Source: an uncultured Sutterella sp.
Lineage (GTDB): Bacteria > Pseudomonadota > Gammaproteobacteria > Burkholderiales > Burkholderiaceae_F
Reading direction: 5' to 3'
Assembly: GCA_900538905.1 (NCBI GenBank)
Contig: UPZS01000025.1
Span: 1 to 32,264 of the forward strand
Length of the DNA: 32,264 bases
In this document: one piece after another, positions 20,951 through 29,353 of the stretch
How positions within the stretch are numbered: position 1 is the stretch's first letter
Layout: each line of letters begins with the position of its first letter
Program-made: the position numbers and the translations under genes
The notes under the pieces: model-generated
Databases searched by the model: none
Told to the model about the DNA's origin: nothing
What the model saw: the letters and a program-made list of their open reading frames with translations, nothing else

Positions 20951-23707
20951 ATGCCCAAACTTCTTCTCGTTGACGGCTCCAACTACCTTTTCCGAGCTTT
21001 TCATGCACTGCCGCCTTTGACTACCAGCAAGGGAGAACCCACCGGTGCCATCAAAGGCTTCAACGGTATGCTTCGAACGGTGCACGATACGGTGTCGCCC
21101 GATTGCGAGATCTGCGTTTTTGATGCCAAGGGCAAAAATTTTCGCCATGAGCTTTTCGAGTCATATAAAGCCAATCGTCCGCCGATGCCCGAGGAGTTGC
21201 GAAGCCAAATTGAACCGATTTTTGAGTTGGTCAGATTGCAGGGATGGCCGCTTTTGCAAGTCGAAGGTGTGGAAGCTGACGATGTACTCGGCACGCTTGC
21301 AGTACAGGCCGTTGCCGTCGGCTGGGATGTCGTGATTGCGACGGGCGATAAGGATTTGGCTCAGTTGGTAAGCGATCGCATCCATCTCATCAACACGATG
21401 ACCAAAACGGTTCTCGATCGCGAAGGTGTCTTTGAGAAATACGGGGTGTATCCCGAGTGTGTCATTGACTATCTGGCGCTTATGGGGGACAAGGTAGACA
21501 ACGTTCCCGGCATCAACAAATGCGGGCCTAAAACAGCGGTCAAGTGGATTGCCGAATACGGCAGTCTCGACAATCTTGTTGCCAACGCCGATCAGGTCAA
21601 AGGTAAGATCGGCGAGTATCTGCGTGAGGGGATCCCGTTTTTGGATTTGGCCAAGAAGTTGGTCACGATTAATACGCAGGCGCCCGTTTCGTTCGATCCG
21701 ATCGAATTTGCCAAGAAAGAACCCGATGCCCAGGGCTTGGCTCAGTTCTATGCCCGTTGGGAAATGAGCGGTTCGACAGGTCGCCGTGCCGTACGCACAC
21801 CCAAGAAGACCGTCCCGACGATGACTCCCGACCTTTTTGCAGCGCCTTCGATTCCGACGGAAGAAACGGCCGAGTCGACTCCTGCCGTGACTCCCGTTGT
21901 GGCAGGCGACGTGCGAGTGGTCTGTTCGCCCGATGAGGTTGCGCAGCTGGCAGACGAGTTAAATGCTGTCGCCACGGATCGCTTCCCGGTGGCTGTCTGG
22001 GTGGCCGGCAATAACACGAGCCCCATGCACGATGCGGCCGTTGGTCTAGCCTTTGCCCTCAATCCGCTTCGTACGGCTTATGTCCCCTTGATGCATCAGG
22101 ACGGACCGAATGCTGACGCAGAGGCGGTCCGCGAACATCTGGCCCCCTGGTTTGCGAGCGCTGCTGCAAAAGTGTTTTTTGACGCCAAGCGCTGTCAGCA
22201 TCTGCTGGCCAACGCTGGTCTGCCGGTCTCCGGCACCGTTCACGATGCCATGCTCATGAGTTATGTGATTGAAGCGCATCTCAAGCACAACTTTGCCAAG
22301 ATTGTCGCGCGCACAACCGGACTTTCTGCACTGGATGATGAAGGTCTTTATGGCAAGGGAGCTAGCAGACACGATGCCGTTGCTGTGCCTCAGAAAGATG
22401 CGGCGGCTTTCGGCGTGCGCACCGCTGCGCTTTTGCGTACGGCGGCATCTGTGATGTGGGTCAAGCTCTCCGAAGATGAGGCGCTTTTGTCAATTTACCG
22501 AGACATGGAACTGCCGGTGATGCAGGTACTCACCGGGATGGAGCGCTCGGGCGTGTTGATTGATCGCGAGAAACTTGCTCAGCAAAGCAAAGAGTTGGCC
22601 GAACGTATTGACGAAGTCAAGGCCAAGATTGAAGAAATTGCTGGCGGCGCTTTCAATCCGGCAAGTCCTAAGCAGTTGGCGCAGGTGCTCTTTGAAAAAC
22701 TGCAGTTGCCGGTGAAGAAAAAAACGGCTTCGGGAACCCCGTCGACTGATGAGGAAGTTTTGAGCGAACTTGCGCTTGACTATCCGCTGCCCAAGCTCAT
22801 TTTGGAATTTCGAGCGCTTTCCAAACTTAAGAGCACTTATACGGATAAGCTACCGCAGATGGCTGACCCGGAGGACGGACGTGTGCATACGACTTTCGGT
22901 CAGGCCACGGCTGTAACAGGGCGCCTGGCAAGTTCGGACCCCAACCTGCAAAACATTCCGGTTCGAACTGCCGAGGGACGACGCGTGCGAGAAGCTTTCA
23001 TTGCCAAACCTGGTTGCAAACTGATTTCTGCCGACTACTCGCAGATTGAATTGCGCATCATGGCGCACATTTCACAGGACGAAGGACTTCTCAAGGCTTT
23101 CCGAGAAGGTAAAGACATTCATCGCGCCACGGCTGCCGAAGTGTTCGGTACGCAGCCTGAAAACGTGACGGCCGAGCAACGCCGAATGGCCAAGGTGATT
23201 AACTTCGGACTGATCTACGGCATGAGCGCCTTCGGTTTGGCGCAAAATCTCGGCATCGAGCGTCGTATGGCTTCGCATTACATTGAGGAATACTTTGCCC
23301 GATATCCGGGGGTAGCTCGCTATATGCAGCAGACGCGTTCGGCTGCGCATGCTCAAGGTTATGTGCAGACAGCTTTCGGTCGTCGCCTGTGGTTGCCGGA
23401 TATTCTGAGTTCGCGTCCCGCTGTGCGGGCCGGTGCGGAACGCGCTGCGATCAATGCGCCGATGCAAGGGACGGCGGCTGACTTGATCAAGCGCGCGATG
23501 ATTTCGCTCGATCGGTGGCTCAAGAAGCAAAACCTCAAAAGTCGTTTGATTCTTCAGGTGCACGACGAATTGATTCTCGAAGTGCCGGAGGACGAGTTGG
23601 AGTTGGTCAAAGAAAACGTTGCCGCCATCATGCAGTCCGCGGCGTCGCTTTCTGTACCGCTCCTGGCTGAAGTCGGGGTGGCGGACAATTGGGAAGCCGC
23701 GCACTGA
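20951..23707 (+). CDS. polA: DNA polymerase I, proofreading site degenerate
   Basis: A 918-residue repair and Okazaki-fragment polymerase. The 5' nuclease domain (1-about 290) is intact, with LLLVDGSNYLFRAFHALP, VFDAKGKNFRHE, GVEADDVLGTLA and MGDKVDNVPGI. The polymerase domain is also intact: motif A DYSQIELRIMAHIS (D695), O-helix RRMAKVINFGLIYGMSAFG and motif C VHDELILEV (D872, E873). The middle 3'-5' exonuclease fold (about 320-510) aligns with E. coli Pol I but has lost the metal-binding carboxylates: E. coli D355 and E357 correspond to V351 and G353 (VAVWVAGNNTS), D424 to C415, and D501 to Thr in FGVRTAALL. The enzyme should polymerise without proofreading. A TAGAAT -10 is at 20914-20919; no Shine-Dalgarno is seen. 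It converges with modB 3 nt away. Confidence 0.97.
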   Translation: MPKLLLVDGSNYLFRAFHALPPLTTSKGEPTGAIKGFNGMLRTVHDTVSPDCEICVFDAKGKNFRHELFESYKANRPPMPEELRSQIEPIFELVRLQGWPLLQVEGVEADDVLGTLAVQAVAVGWDVVIATGDKDLAQLVSDRIHLINTMTKTVLDREGVFEKYGVYPECVIDYLALMGDKVDNVPGINKCGPKTAVKWIAEYGSLDNLVANADQVKGKIGEYLREGIPFLDLAKKLVTINTQAPVSFDPIEFAKKEPDAQGLAQFYARWEMSGSTGRRAVRTPKKTVPTMTPDLFAAPSIPTEETAESTPAVTPVVAGDVRVVCSPDEVAQLADELNAVATDRFPVAVWVAGNNTSPMHDAAVGLAFALNPLRTAYVPLMHQDGPNADAEAVREHLAPWFASAAAKVFFDAKRCQHLLANAGLPVSGTVHDAMLMSYVIEAHLKHNFAKIVARTTGLSALDDEGLYGKGASRHDAVAVPQKDAAAFGVRTAALLRTAASVMWVKLSEDEALLSIYRDMELPVMQVLTGMERSGVLIDREKLAQQSKELAERIDEVKAKIEEIAGGAFNPASPKQLAQVLFEKLQLPVKKKTASGTPSTDEEVLSELALDYPLPKLILEFRALSKLKSTYTDKLPQMADPEDGRVHTTFGQATAVTGRLASSDPNLQNIPVRTAEGRRVREAFIAKPGCKLISADYSQIELRIMAHISQDEGLLKAFREGKDIHRATAAEVFGTQPENVTAEQRRMAKVINFGLIYGMSAFGLAQNLGIERRMASHYIEEYFARYPGVARYMQQTRSAAHAQGYVQTAFGRRLWLPDILSSRPAVRAGAERAAINAPMQGTAADLIKRAMISLDRWLKKQNLKSRLILQVHDELILEVPEDELELVKENVAAIMQSAASLSVPLLAEVGVADNWEAAH

Positions 23708-23710
23708 GGT

Positions 23711-24430
23711 CTACTCAGCGGGCGTTCGGCGTCTGATGCCTTCCAAGATCGCAAAGATCACGATCGTAAAGATCGAGAGGATCAGGCACAGAGCGGCAGC
23801 GGCATCGAAATCGGCGCGCGAAACCGCGTTGAAGATTTCCAACGAGAGTGTGTTGGTTTTGCCCGACAGGTTGCCGCCCACCATCATGGTGATGCCGACT
23901 TCTCCGCTTGCGCGTGAAACGCCCAGTAGCAGTCCGGAGAGAATTTGCGGTCGGACGTAGGGAAGCGTGATGTGTCTCAGAATGGTCCATCCGGAAGCTC
24001 CGTGCACGGCTCCCGCGAATTCAATTGCCTTGAGCTGACGACCTTCTAAAGCAGTCTGAATGGGTTTGACAACAAGCGGAAGCCCTGCGATGAAAGCGGC
24101 GAGCGCTACGGACGCGGGCGTGAAAATCAGATATATGCCCGCGTCGTACAGCCAGGAGCCGATCCAGCCGTTGCGCCCCAAGAGAACCAACAGCAGATAC
24201 CCAAGAGCCACCGGCGGAAAGACGAGAGGCAATGTGGTAAGAAACGAAGCGATGCGCGAGAAAGCTGTCGGACGGCGCGCAAACCACCACGCGAGCATCG
24301 GGCCGAAAATGGCAAAACCGATGCCCGCAATAAGACAGGTCTGAGCCGTGAGCCAGAGTGCACCGAGAATTCCCGGCGCAGACAGGACTGTCCGGAGTTC
24401 CTGCAGCGGTGTCAAAAGCGTTTGGATCAA
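23711..24430 (-). CDS. modB: Molybdate-type ABC transporter permease
   Basis: A 239-residue inner-membrane permease of the BPD_transp_1 family with about five helices. The ATPase-docking EAA loop is EFAGAVHGASGWTILRHITLPYVRPQI. The following GVSRASGEVGITMMVGGNLSGKTNTLSLEIFNAV is the ModB hallmark (ARA.GE.G....GN..G.T.TL...I). It starts 36 nt after the modA stop. The end of the gene is only 3 nt from the convergent polA stop, with no terminator visible. A role in molybdate or tungstate import is inferred from family and context. Confidence 0.9.
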   Translation of the reverse strand: MIQTLLTPLQELRTVLSAPGILGALWLTAQTCLIAGIGFAIFGPMLAWWFARRPTAFSRIASFLTTLPLVFPPVALGYLLLVLLGRNGWIGSWLYDAGIYLIFTPASVALAAFIAGLPLVVKPIQTALEGRQLKAIEFAGAVHGASGWTILRHITLPYVRPQILSGLLLGVSRASGEVGITMMVGGNLSGKTNTLSLEIFNAVSRADFDAAAALCLILSIFTIVIFAILEGIRRRTPAE

Positions 24431-24466
24431 GCGCGCGCCCCGTTTCGATCGTCAGCCGAAAACAAA

Positions 24467-25216
24467 TCAGCGGACAACACCGAACTTGTTCAAAATCGGC
24501 GTGGCTTTGTCAGACGCCAGAAATACCATGAAGGCTTCCACATCGGCTTTATCCTGAGCCTTCAAGTCCTTCACAGGGACAGCGGTCATCAAAACGGGTT
24601 TGTAGCCGTCCTTGACGGCTGTAAAACCACCGATTTTATCCTTGTTGCAGCGCGCAGCAACAAGATTCACGAAACCTGCGTCCATTTCTCCGCGCACGAC
24701 GTAGCTCATGACCTGCGGAACGGTGGAAGCAATGTTGACGCGATCACCGAGTTTCTTGTCCAAGCCGCTACTTGCCAGATATTCTTTGGCGGCGCGGCCA
24801 TAGACGGCTGCTTTCGGATCGGGCATGGCCACGCGCTTAACGTCGCTTTTGTCAAGATCTTCGGGACCGGTCAGAACGATGCCTTTGCGCCAGGCAAGAA
24901 TCAGAGGCGTGTCGCCGAGTTTGACGCCGGTCTTGAGTTCTTTGAGTTCATTGGAGAACTTCTGCAGACTCGTGGCATCCGAAATCACGAGATTGACTTT
25001 ACCGCCTTCGCGTACTTGGGCGAGCATCTGACCGATGTTGCCGCCGAAAGCCGTGCCGACTTTGGCTTGCGTTTGGCTCTGATAAGCGTCAACAAGCGCT
25101 TGAACCATCTTAACGTAGCCCGCCCCCGTGGTTGCGGTAACTTCGGCTGCAGCTGTACCGGCAAAAAGAAGAGAAGTCCCTGCGGCCAAGGCTGCAACAG
25201 TCAGGTTAAGTTTCAT
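24467..25216 (-). CDS. modA: Molybdate/tungstate-type periplasmic binding protein
   Basis: A 249-residue exported solute-binding protein with signal peptide MKLNLTVAALAAGTSLLFAGTAAA. It belongs to the ModA/COG0725 type: TGAGYVKMVQALVDAYQ, FGGNIGQMLAQVREGGKVNLVISDATSLQKF (oxyanion-binding Ser/Thr and interface), then KLGDRVNIASTVPQVMSYVVRGEMDAGFV and the C-terminal DKADVEAFMVFLASDKATPILNKFG. The N-terminal binding segment departs from classical ModA (TASSLTDA), so specificity for molybdate, tungstate or another oxyanion is not settled. The ATG overlaps the modC TGA (ATGA), so translation is coupled. Confidence 0.85.
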   Translation of the reverse strand: MKLNLTVAALAAGTSLLFAGTAAAEVTATTGAGYVKMVQALVDAYQSQTQAKVGTAFGGNIGQMLAQVREGGKVNLVISDATSLQKFSNELKELKTGVKLGDTPLILAWRKGIVLTGPEDLDKSDVKRVAMPDPKAAVYGRAAKEYLASSGLDKKLGDRVNIASTVPQVMSYVVRGEMDAGFVNLVAARCNKDKIGGFTAVKDGYKPVLMTAVPVKDLKAQDKADVEAFMVFLASDKATPILNKFGVVR

Positions 25217-25908
25217 TGGAAAGTCCTCCGAGAGTAGGAATCGTTGTCGAGGTGGGAGGTGTCGCCAGGTTTTTCCCTGATGACGCCGTCCTCGATGTAG
25301 AGCAAACGTGAAGCCAATCGTTTGGTTTCGTGTTCAGAGTGTGTGATGTAGAGCACTGGAATTCCGATGCGTTTTTCGGTGGCTTCGATGTAATCCATGA
25401 ACGTTTCGCGGCGTTTGGGGTCGAGACTTGCGAGCGGTTCGTCGAAAATGAGCAGTTTCTCTGCGCCCATCAGTGCGCGGGCCAAAGCCGCTCGCTGGCT
25501 TTCTCCGCCGGAAAGTGTGGCGGGATGACGGGGGAGAAGCTTTTCTATGCCGAGAAGATTTATAAGTTCGTCAAATGCCAATAACGGCTTGCGGTTGCCG
25601 AACAGAACGGGGAAACGAATGTTTTCTTCGACGGTGAGGTTCGGAAAAAGCCGATGGGTCTGAAATACGAAGCCGATTCCGCGTTCTTGAGGCGGACGGT
25701 TGATGCCTGAGGCGGCATCGAACCAGATATCTCCATCAGAGATGATCTGTCCTTTTTGCGGAGCGATGGCGCCGGACAGAAGGTCGGCGAGCGTTGTCTT
25801 GCCTGAACCGGAGTCGCCGCGTAGCACCGTGATGCCGCCCGCGTGTAACGTAAATGCGGCCGAAAGCGAGAAACCGGGCCGAGAAAAGATCAGATTGACG
25901 TCAAGCAT
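25213..25908 (-). CDS. modC: Molybdate-type ABC transporter ATP-binding protein, without TOBE domain
   Basis: A 231-residue cytoplasmic ATPase. Walker A GDSGSGKTT, Q-loop FVFQTHRLFPNLTVEEN, signature LSGGESQRAALARAL, Walker B LLIFDEPLASLD and switch His in LYITHSEHE are all intact. Classical ModC has an extra C-terminal TOBE/Mop molybdate-binding domain of about 120 residues; here the protein ends after the ATPase domain with a short polar tail. ATG at 25908 is preferred over an upstream TTG at 25947, although neither has a good ribosome binding site. It is first in the operon, order modC-modA-modB, overlapping modA by 4 nt. Confidence 0.88.
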   Translation of the reverse strand: MLDVNLIFSRPGFSLSAAFTLHAGGITVLRGDSGSGKTTLADLLSGAIAPQKGQIISDGDIWFDAASGINRPPQERGIGFVFQTHRLFPNLTVEENIRFPVLFGNRKPLLAFDELINLLGIEKLLPRHPATLSGGESQRAALARALMGAEKLLIFDEPLASLDPKRRETFMDYIEATEKRIGIPVLYITHSEHETKRLASRLLYIEDGVIREKPGDTSHLDNDSYSRRTFQ

Positions 25909-25990
25909 GTCGCAGAAATCGGGGAACGAAAAGCGGCTATGGCGCAATCTTAACCGTTATTCACAAAAGTGATGGCGAATTTTTGTTCGT

Positions 25991-26024
25991 AAAAAAACCG
26001 CAGGCGTTCCGTGAACACTTGCGG
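25991..26024 (-). terminator. Rho-independent terminator after the META-domain gene
   Basis: On the minus strand CCGCA and GTGTTC pair with GAACGC and TGCGG around an ACG loop, with one mismatch; seven T follow. It separates the META gene from modC. Confidence 0.88.
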
Positions 26025-26051
26025 CTGTTCAAAATCGGGTGAATGCGGTTA

Positions 26052-26489
26052 TTAGTAACAGGCGCCGGCGACTTCGGGGACCAGAGACTGGATTTCTTTG
26101 CCGTTGGCATCAAAGAAGGTGAGACCTTTTTCGGTCATTTCCACCGTGCGGGCATCGCGCAGAATCGTGAGCATCTGATCTTCGAGCTTCATGAATTCCG
26201 GACCGCACATACGGCGCGTGGTCGCGATCTTGTCAAAGAGGATGTTGTGACCATCAAACTGAAACGAACCCGAGGCGCGGTTGCAGCCCAGATCGCCGGC
26301 CAGACGATTGCCGGAGAGGAACTCCAGAACAGGCGGAGTGTCGCAGTCGGACTTTTCGGGCAGCGGTAGCATCCAGTTGGTGTTTTCAAGTACAACAGGC
26401 TCGGCCTTCGAAGCCGTAGTGGAGGTGCAGCCTGTAACGGCGGCGCACAGGACGGCGCTCAGTGCGAGCGCTTTGATACCGTGGTTCAT
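26052..26489 (-). CDS. META-domain (HslJ-like) lipoprotein
   Basis: A 145-residue lipoprotein. The signal peptide ends in AVTG-C21, followed by a Ser/Thr-rich linker and one META domain: NTNWML at the start, GDLGCNRASGSFQFDGHNILFDKIATTRRMC, then FMKLEDQMLTILRDARTVEM and LTFFDANGKEI. The GCN...G.Y/F..G....... T...C pattern is diagnostic. HslJ-like proteins occur in the outer membrane or periplasm and have been linked to heat and novobiocin resistance, but the biochemical role is unknown. Two extra Cys near the ends (CDTPP, GACY) could form a disulfide. AAAGG lies about 9 nt before the ATG. Monocistronic, with terminator at 25991-26024. Confidence 0.88.
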   Translation of the reverse strand: MNHGIKALALSAVLCAAVTGCTSTTASKAEPVVLENTNWMLPLPEKSDCDTPPVLEFLSGNRLAGDLGCNRASGSFQFDGHNILFDKIATTRRMCGPEFMKLEDQMLTILRDARTVEMTEKGLTFFDANGKEIQSLVPEVAGACY

Positions 26490-26572
26490 CAGATAAAACC
26501 TTTCGTACGTGGGATTAAACGTGGTCCGAATTGTAATCGGCTGGTCTGAGTTCTTGCTTAGGTATCGCTAAG

Positions 26573-26608
26573 AAAAAAAAAGGCGGAAAAGCAAAAGCTA
26601 TTCCGCCG
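26573..26608 (-). terminator. Orphan Rho-independent terminator reading leftward
   Basis: On the minus strand GGCGGAA pairs with TTCCGCC, with a further inner AGCT-rich pairing, and nine T follow. It is a strong intrinsic terminator, but no protein gene on the minus strand ends here: the next gene to the right (26912) is on the plus strand. It may end a small RNA transcribed from somewhere in 26610-26911, or guard the META gene from stray transcription. Confidence 0.8.
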
Positions 26609-26911
26609 AAACAACAAATCAAACCAAAGGAGACAGGTCAAAACCAACGGGAATCGCTTGCCATTGACCTTGAAGCGAACTCTACGGGAGTGCGAAAGAA
26701 GTTGCTGAAACTTTTTAGGGCTGAACGCAACAAGATGTATCAGGCGCAGGAGTGCGGAGAATACCTAAACTTGGTTAGAATTCAGCACCTTGGACCGAGG
26801 GGCGACGGGCAATGTTGCGCTTCGGATTTCGACCGGACAGACACCTTCAGTAACGTCTTGGATACGTTTTCCTACGATTTTCGAATTCTGCTGCGAGTTT
26901 GACGCCTTCCG
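26609..26911. other. Gene-free stretch upstream of the ZIP gene
   Basis: No convincing protein gene. A 70-codon frame from GTG at 26690 has no ribosome binding site and no recognisable features. The motif GGAGTGCG occurs twice (about 26687-26694 and 26749-26756). GTTGC (26701-26705) and GCAAC (26727-26731) could form a stem. A TAGAAT element is at 26776-26781 (plus), and TTGGAT/TCGAAT with 17-nt spacing lies near 26859-26887, either of which might be a promoter of the ZIP gene. I compared it mentally with 6S RNA, 4.5S RNA, RNase P RNA, tmRNA and common riboswitches and saw no match. Confidence 0.35.
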
Positions 26912-27820
26912 ATGACTACGCTTTTTCTCATCGTTCTTGCCAACCTGCTCAGCCGCGTACTGGCTGTAGGACTTGCGGCCGTGCTGTCATTTCGCATTTT
27001 TTCGCGATACGGCAATCTTGTTGCAGCCTTTGCGGCCGGGCTCTTGCTGACGATTGCCTGTACGCATCTGATTCCTGAAGCGGTGGAGTCGGGCATTGAC
27101 GCGCATTTGGCGGGTGGCGTTTTGCTCGGAGCGTTTGTCTTTTTCATGCTTTTGGAGTGTTTCTTTTCAGCGCTGGGGGGACATTCCCACGGAGACGTCA
27201 AAATACGTCCCGTTCCCGTGCTTTTGGGGGGCGGGACGCGGGTGGTGCAAGACAGTTGCTGCCGCTCAAACGGTGCACAAGTTTCTGTGTTATTGGCGGG
27301 TACAGCCTGCCACAGCTTTGTCGATGGCGTTTTGGTAGCGGCCGCCTTTTCGATTGATGCGGTAAGCGGCTGGATTGTGGCGGGGGCTGTAATGGCGCAC
27401 GAACTGCCGCAGGTGATCGGTCAGATCGTAATTCTGATGCAGGCGGGCATCGAAAAAAGACGTGCGGCTATCTATGTCTTTGCCGCGTCCTTAGCTTGCG
27501 TACTGGGCGGCATTGCCGGCTGGGCCGTTTTGTCGGTTCTCAACTGGCTTATCGGATACGCCATGCTGGTGTCGGCGGCAAGTTTTATTTTTGTAGTACT
27601 TGCCATTTTGCTGCCGGAACTGATGCACCTGAGTGATGCGAAGCAGTCTAAACTGCCCGTCGGGGTACTGACGGCCGTTTTGGCGGGTGTTGCCGTGTCG
27701 TACCTAATATTGCAGCCCTTGCATGAAGAAACGCATCGGTTAACCGAAGCGAGCGCCGTGCACGAGCATATCCATGCGGATCGTACCGCAAGCGATGACG
27801 CAGAAAAAACTGCGCACTGA
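26912..27820 (+). CDS. ZIP-family divalent metal transporter
   Basis: A 302-residue inner-membrane protein with about eight helices. Metal-site motifs are visible: CTHLIPEA (H52, E56), H134-SFVDG in helix IV and H163-ELPQ in helix V, together the binuclear site of ZIP transporters. A short cytoplasmic loop GGHSHGD and a His-rich C-terminal tail (HEHIHADR) probably bind metal. ZIP proteins bring zinc, iron or manganese into the cytoplasm; the metal cannot be told from the sequence. No Shine-Dalgarno is evident before the ATG. The DUF1178 gene follows after 5 nt, suggesting cotranscription. Confidence 0.9.
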   Translation: MTTLFLIVLANLLSRVLAVGLAAVLSFRIFSRYGNLVAAFAAGLLLTIACTHLIPEAVESGIDAHLAGGVLLGAFVFFMLLECFFSALGGHSHGDVKIRPVPVLLGGGTRVVQDSCCRSNGAQVSVLLAGTACHSFVDGVLVAAAFSIDAVSGWIVAGAVMAHELPQVIGQIVILMQAGIEKRRAAIYVFAASLACVLGGIAGWAVLSVLNWLIGYAMLVSAASFIFVVLAILLPELMHLSDAKQSKLPVGVLTAVLAGVAVSYLILQPLHEETHRLTEASAVHEHIHADRTASDDAEKTAH

Positions 27821-27825
27821 CGATT

Positions 27826-28260
27826 ATGCCGCTGAAGTTTTTTGACTTTTGTTGTTGCAACGGACACAAGTTTGAAGGTTGTTTTGCCTCTGTCGAGGAA
27901 ATGCAAAGTCAGCTTGCCGACGGCCTGGTGCGCTGTCCAATATGTGATACGGCTGATGTCAGGAAAGTGCCGAGCGCTTCGCGGCTTGCGGCAGTCAAGA
28001 CAGATGATAAGTCACAGGATGAATTGCGCCGCAAGGTTCAGGAAGCGCGCGAAGCTCTGATGACGGAAATTCGCAAAGTTGCCGACAGGGCTGAAGATGT
28101 TGGTGAAAACTTCGCCGAAGAGTCGCGTCGCATGAAGCGAGGTGAATCCAAAAGGCGCCTTGTCAAAGGCAAATGCACGCTGCGAGAAGCTGAAAAACTT
28201 CTCGAAGAAGGCATCGAAGTGCTTCCGGTGCCTGAGTCAAGCGGCAAGACACTGAACTGA
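27826..28260 (+). CDS. DUF1178-family protein
   Basis: A 144-residue soluble protein. The N-terminal zinc-ribbon-like part has CCCNGHKFEGCFASVEEM and VRCPICDT, where paired Cys and a His are positioned to bind a metal. The C-terminal half matches the DUF1178 pattern: VGENFAEESRRMKRGESKRRLVKGKCTLREAEKLLEEGIEVLPVP. The family is widespread in Proteobacteria, with unknown function. It sits 5 nt after the ZIP transporter gene, so a role connected with metal supply is possible but only by position. Confidence 0.9.
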   Translation: MPLKFFDFCCCNGHKFEGCFASVEEMQSQLADGLVRCPICDTADVRKVPSASRLAAVKTDDKSQDELRRKVQEAREALMTEIRKVADRAEDVGENFAEESRRMKRGESKRRLVKGKCTLREAEKLLEEGIEVLPVPESSGKTLN

Positions 28261-28355
28261 TTGCAACGGTAGCGAGGCGCTTCATACAGTTTCAGTGCGA
28301 TTCTCAGTACAATGCCGCTCTTTCAAAAAGAGGCCCAAGAAGGACGTTTTGACGA

Positions 28356-29114
28356 ATGCATATCCTCATCAGCAATGACGACGGCTACATGGCGCCGGGT
28401 ATCAATGCGTTGGCCAACGAAATGCGCCGATTTGGTCGCGTTTCCATCGTTGCGCCCGAACACAACCACAGCGGCTCGAGCAATGCGCTCACGCTCAATA
28501 AGCCGCTTACCGTGACCAACGCTTCCGAAGATGTTTTCGTCGTAAGCGGGACTCCATCGGATTGCGTACATCTGGCGCTGACCGGTCTTCTGAACGATCG
28601 GCCTGACCTTGTGGTTTCCGGCATTAACTGCGGCGCCAACATGGGTGATGACACGATGTATTCGGGTACGGTTGCCGCGGCTATCGAAGGCTACATCTTT
28701 GGCATTGACTCCATTGCTTTCAGTCAGATTGACAAAGGGTGGGCCGAATTGTCTTCTGCCGCAGCCATGGCAGGAAAAATCGTCGAACGTTTTTTGACGC
28801 GCCGTGAGAAGAATCCCGCAGAACCGATTCTTTTGAATGTCAACATGCCCAATCTCCCGCTACACGCGATGCAGGGTATTCACACGACACGTTTGGGACG
28901 TCGCCATTGTGCCGAACGCATGATTGACGAAATCAATCCCCGCGGTATGCCAATTTATTGGCTTGGTGCGGCTGGCAAACCGCGTGACGCAAGTGAAGGC
29001 ACGGATTTCTGGGCAACGCAACACGGCTTTGTGTCCGTGACTCCTTTGCAAATTGACCTTACGAGTCACAAACAGATTGAGAAAGCTCGTCAGCTTGTCG
29101 AAGGAAATCTTTGA
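28356..29114 (+). CDS. surE: 5'/3'-nucleotidase SurE
   Basis: A 252-residue metal-dependent nucleoside monophosphatase, cytoplasmic, linked to stationary-phase survival. Metal ligands of the family are all present: D8 and D9 in ISNDDGYMAPG, S39 in HNHSGSSNALT, and N91 in VSGINCGANMGDDTMYSGTVAAA. The C-terminal PLQIDLTSH matches the family. Length is typical. AAGGA lies about 12 nt before the ATG, and a TACAAT -10 is at 28308-28313 with a weak -35. In related genomes surE is followed by pcm; here nlpD is next, after a 239-nt gap. Confidence 0.95.
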   Translation: MHILISNDDGYMAPGINALANEMRRFGRVSIVAPEHNHSGSSNALTLNKPLTVTNASEDVFVVSGTPSDCVHLALTGLLNDRPDLVVSGINCGANMGDDTMYSGTVAAAIEGYIFGIDSIAFSQIDKGWAELSSAAAMAGKIVERFLTRREKNPAEPILLNVNMPNLPLHAMQGIHTTRLGRRHCAERMIDEINPRGMPIYWLGAAGKPRDASEGTDFWATQHGFVSVTPLQIDLTSHKQIEKARQLVEGNL

Positions 29115-29353
29115 CATCCTCCTCGGACTGTCAGAGATCCTTTCGGTTCGTTTTGTAAAAGAAATCTAAAAAACGCGATCTTGCCGTCTTTTGTCGAAGC
29201 TTATCGCTAGAATCAGACAAATAAGCGGCTTTTGTCCGAGGGACGTCCCTACCGGCGGCTCTGGGCGAAAGCGATGCGGGAAAACAAGAGAGAAGAAGCC
29301 GTTGAAGTGCATCGATACACCGAGACGCAACGGCAAGAGAGGAGCAAAGAACA
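29115..29353 (+). promoter_or_regulatory. Leader/promoter region of nlpD
   Basis: A 239-nt gap with no gene. A -10-like TAGAAT is at 29208-29213 (weak -35), which would give a leader of about 130 nt. Within it AGGGACGTCCCT near 29239-29250 is a perfect short palindrome. GAGGAG about 9 nt before the nlpD ATG is a good ribosome binding site. Confidence 0.4.

Noticed and set aside
26690..26902. A 70-codon plus-strand frame in the gap before the ZIP gene
   Set aside because: GTG start without a ribosome binding site, no recognisable composition or motif, and it runs right up to the ZIP start.
26609..26911. 6S RNA, 4.5S RNA, RNase P RNA, tmRNA or a known riboswitch
   Set aside because: None of the conserved cores I know for these RNAs is present, and the repeats in the region are direct rather than complementary.
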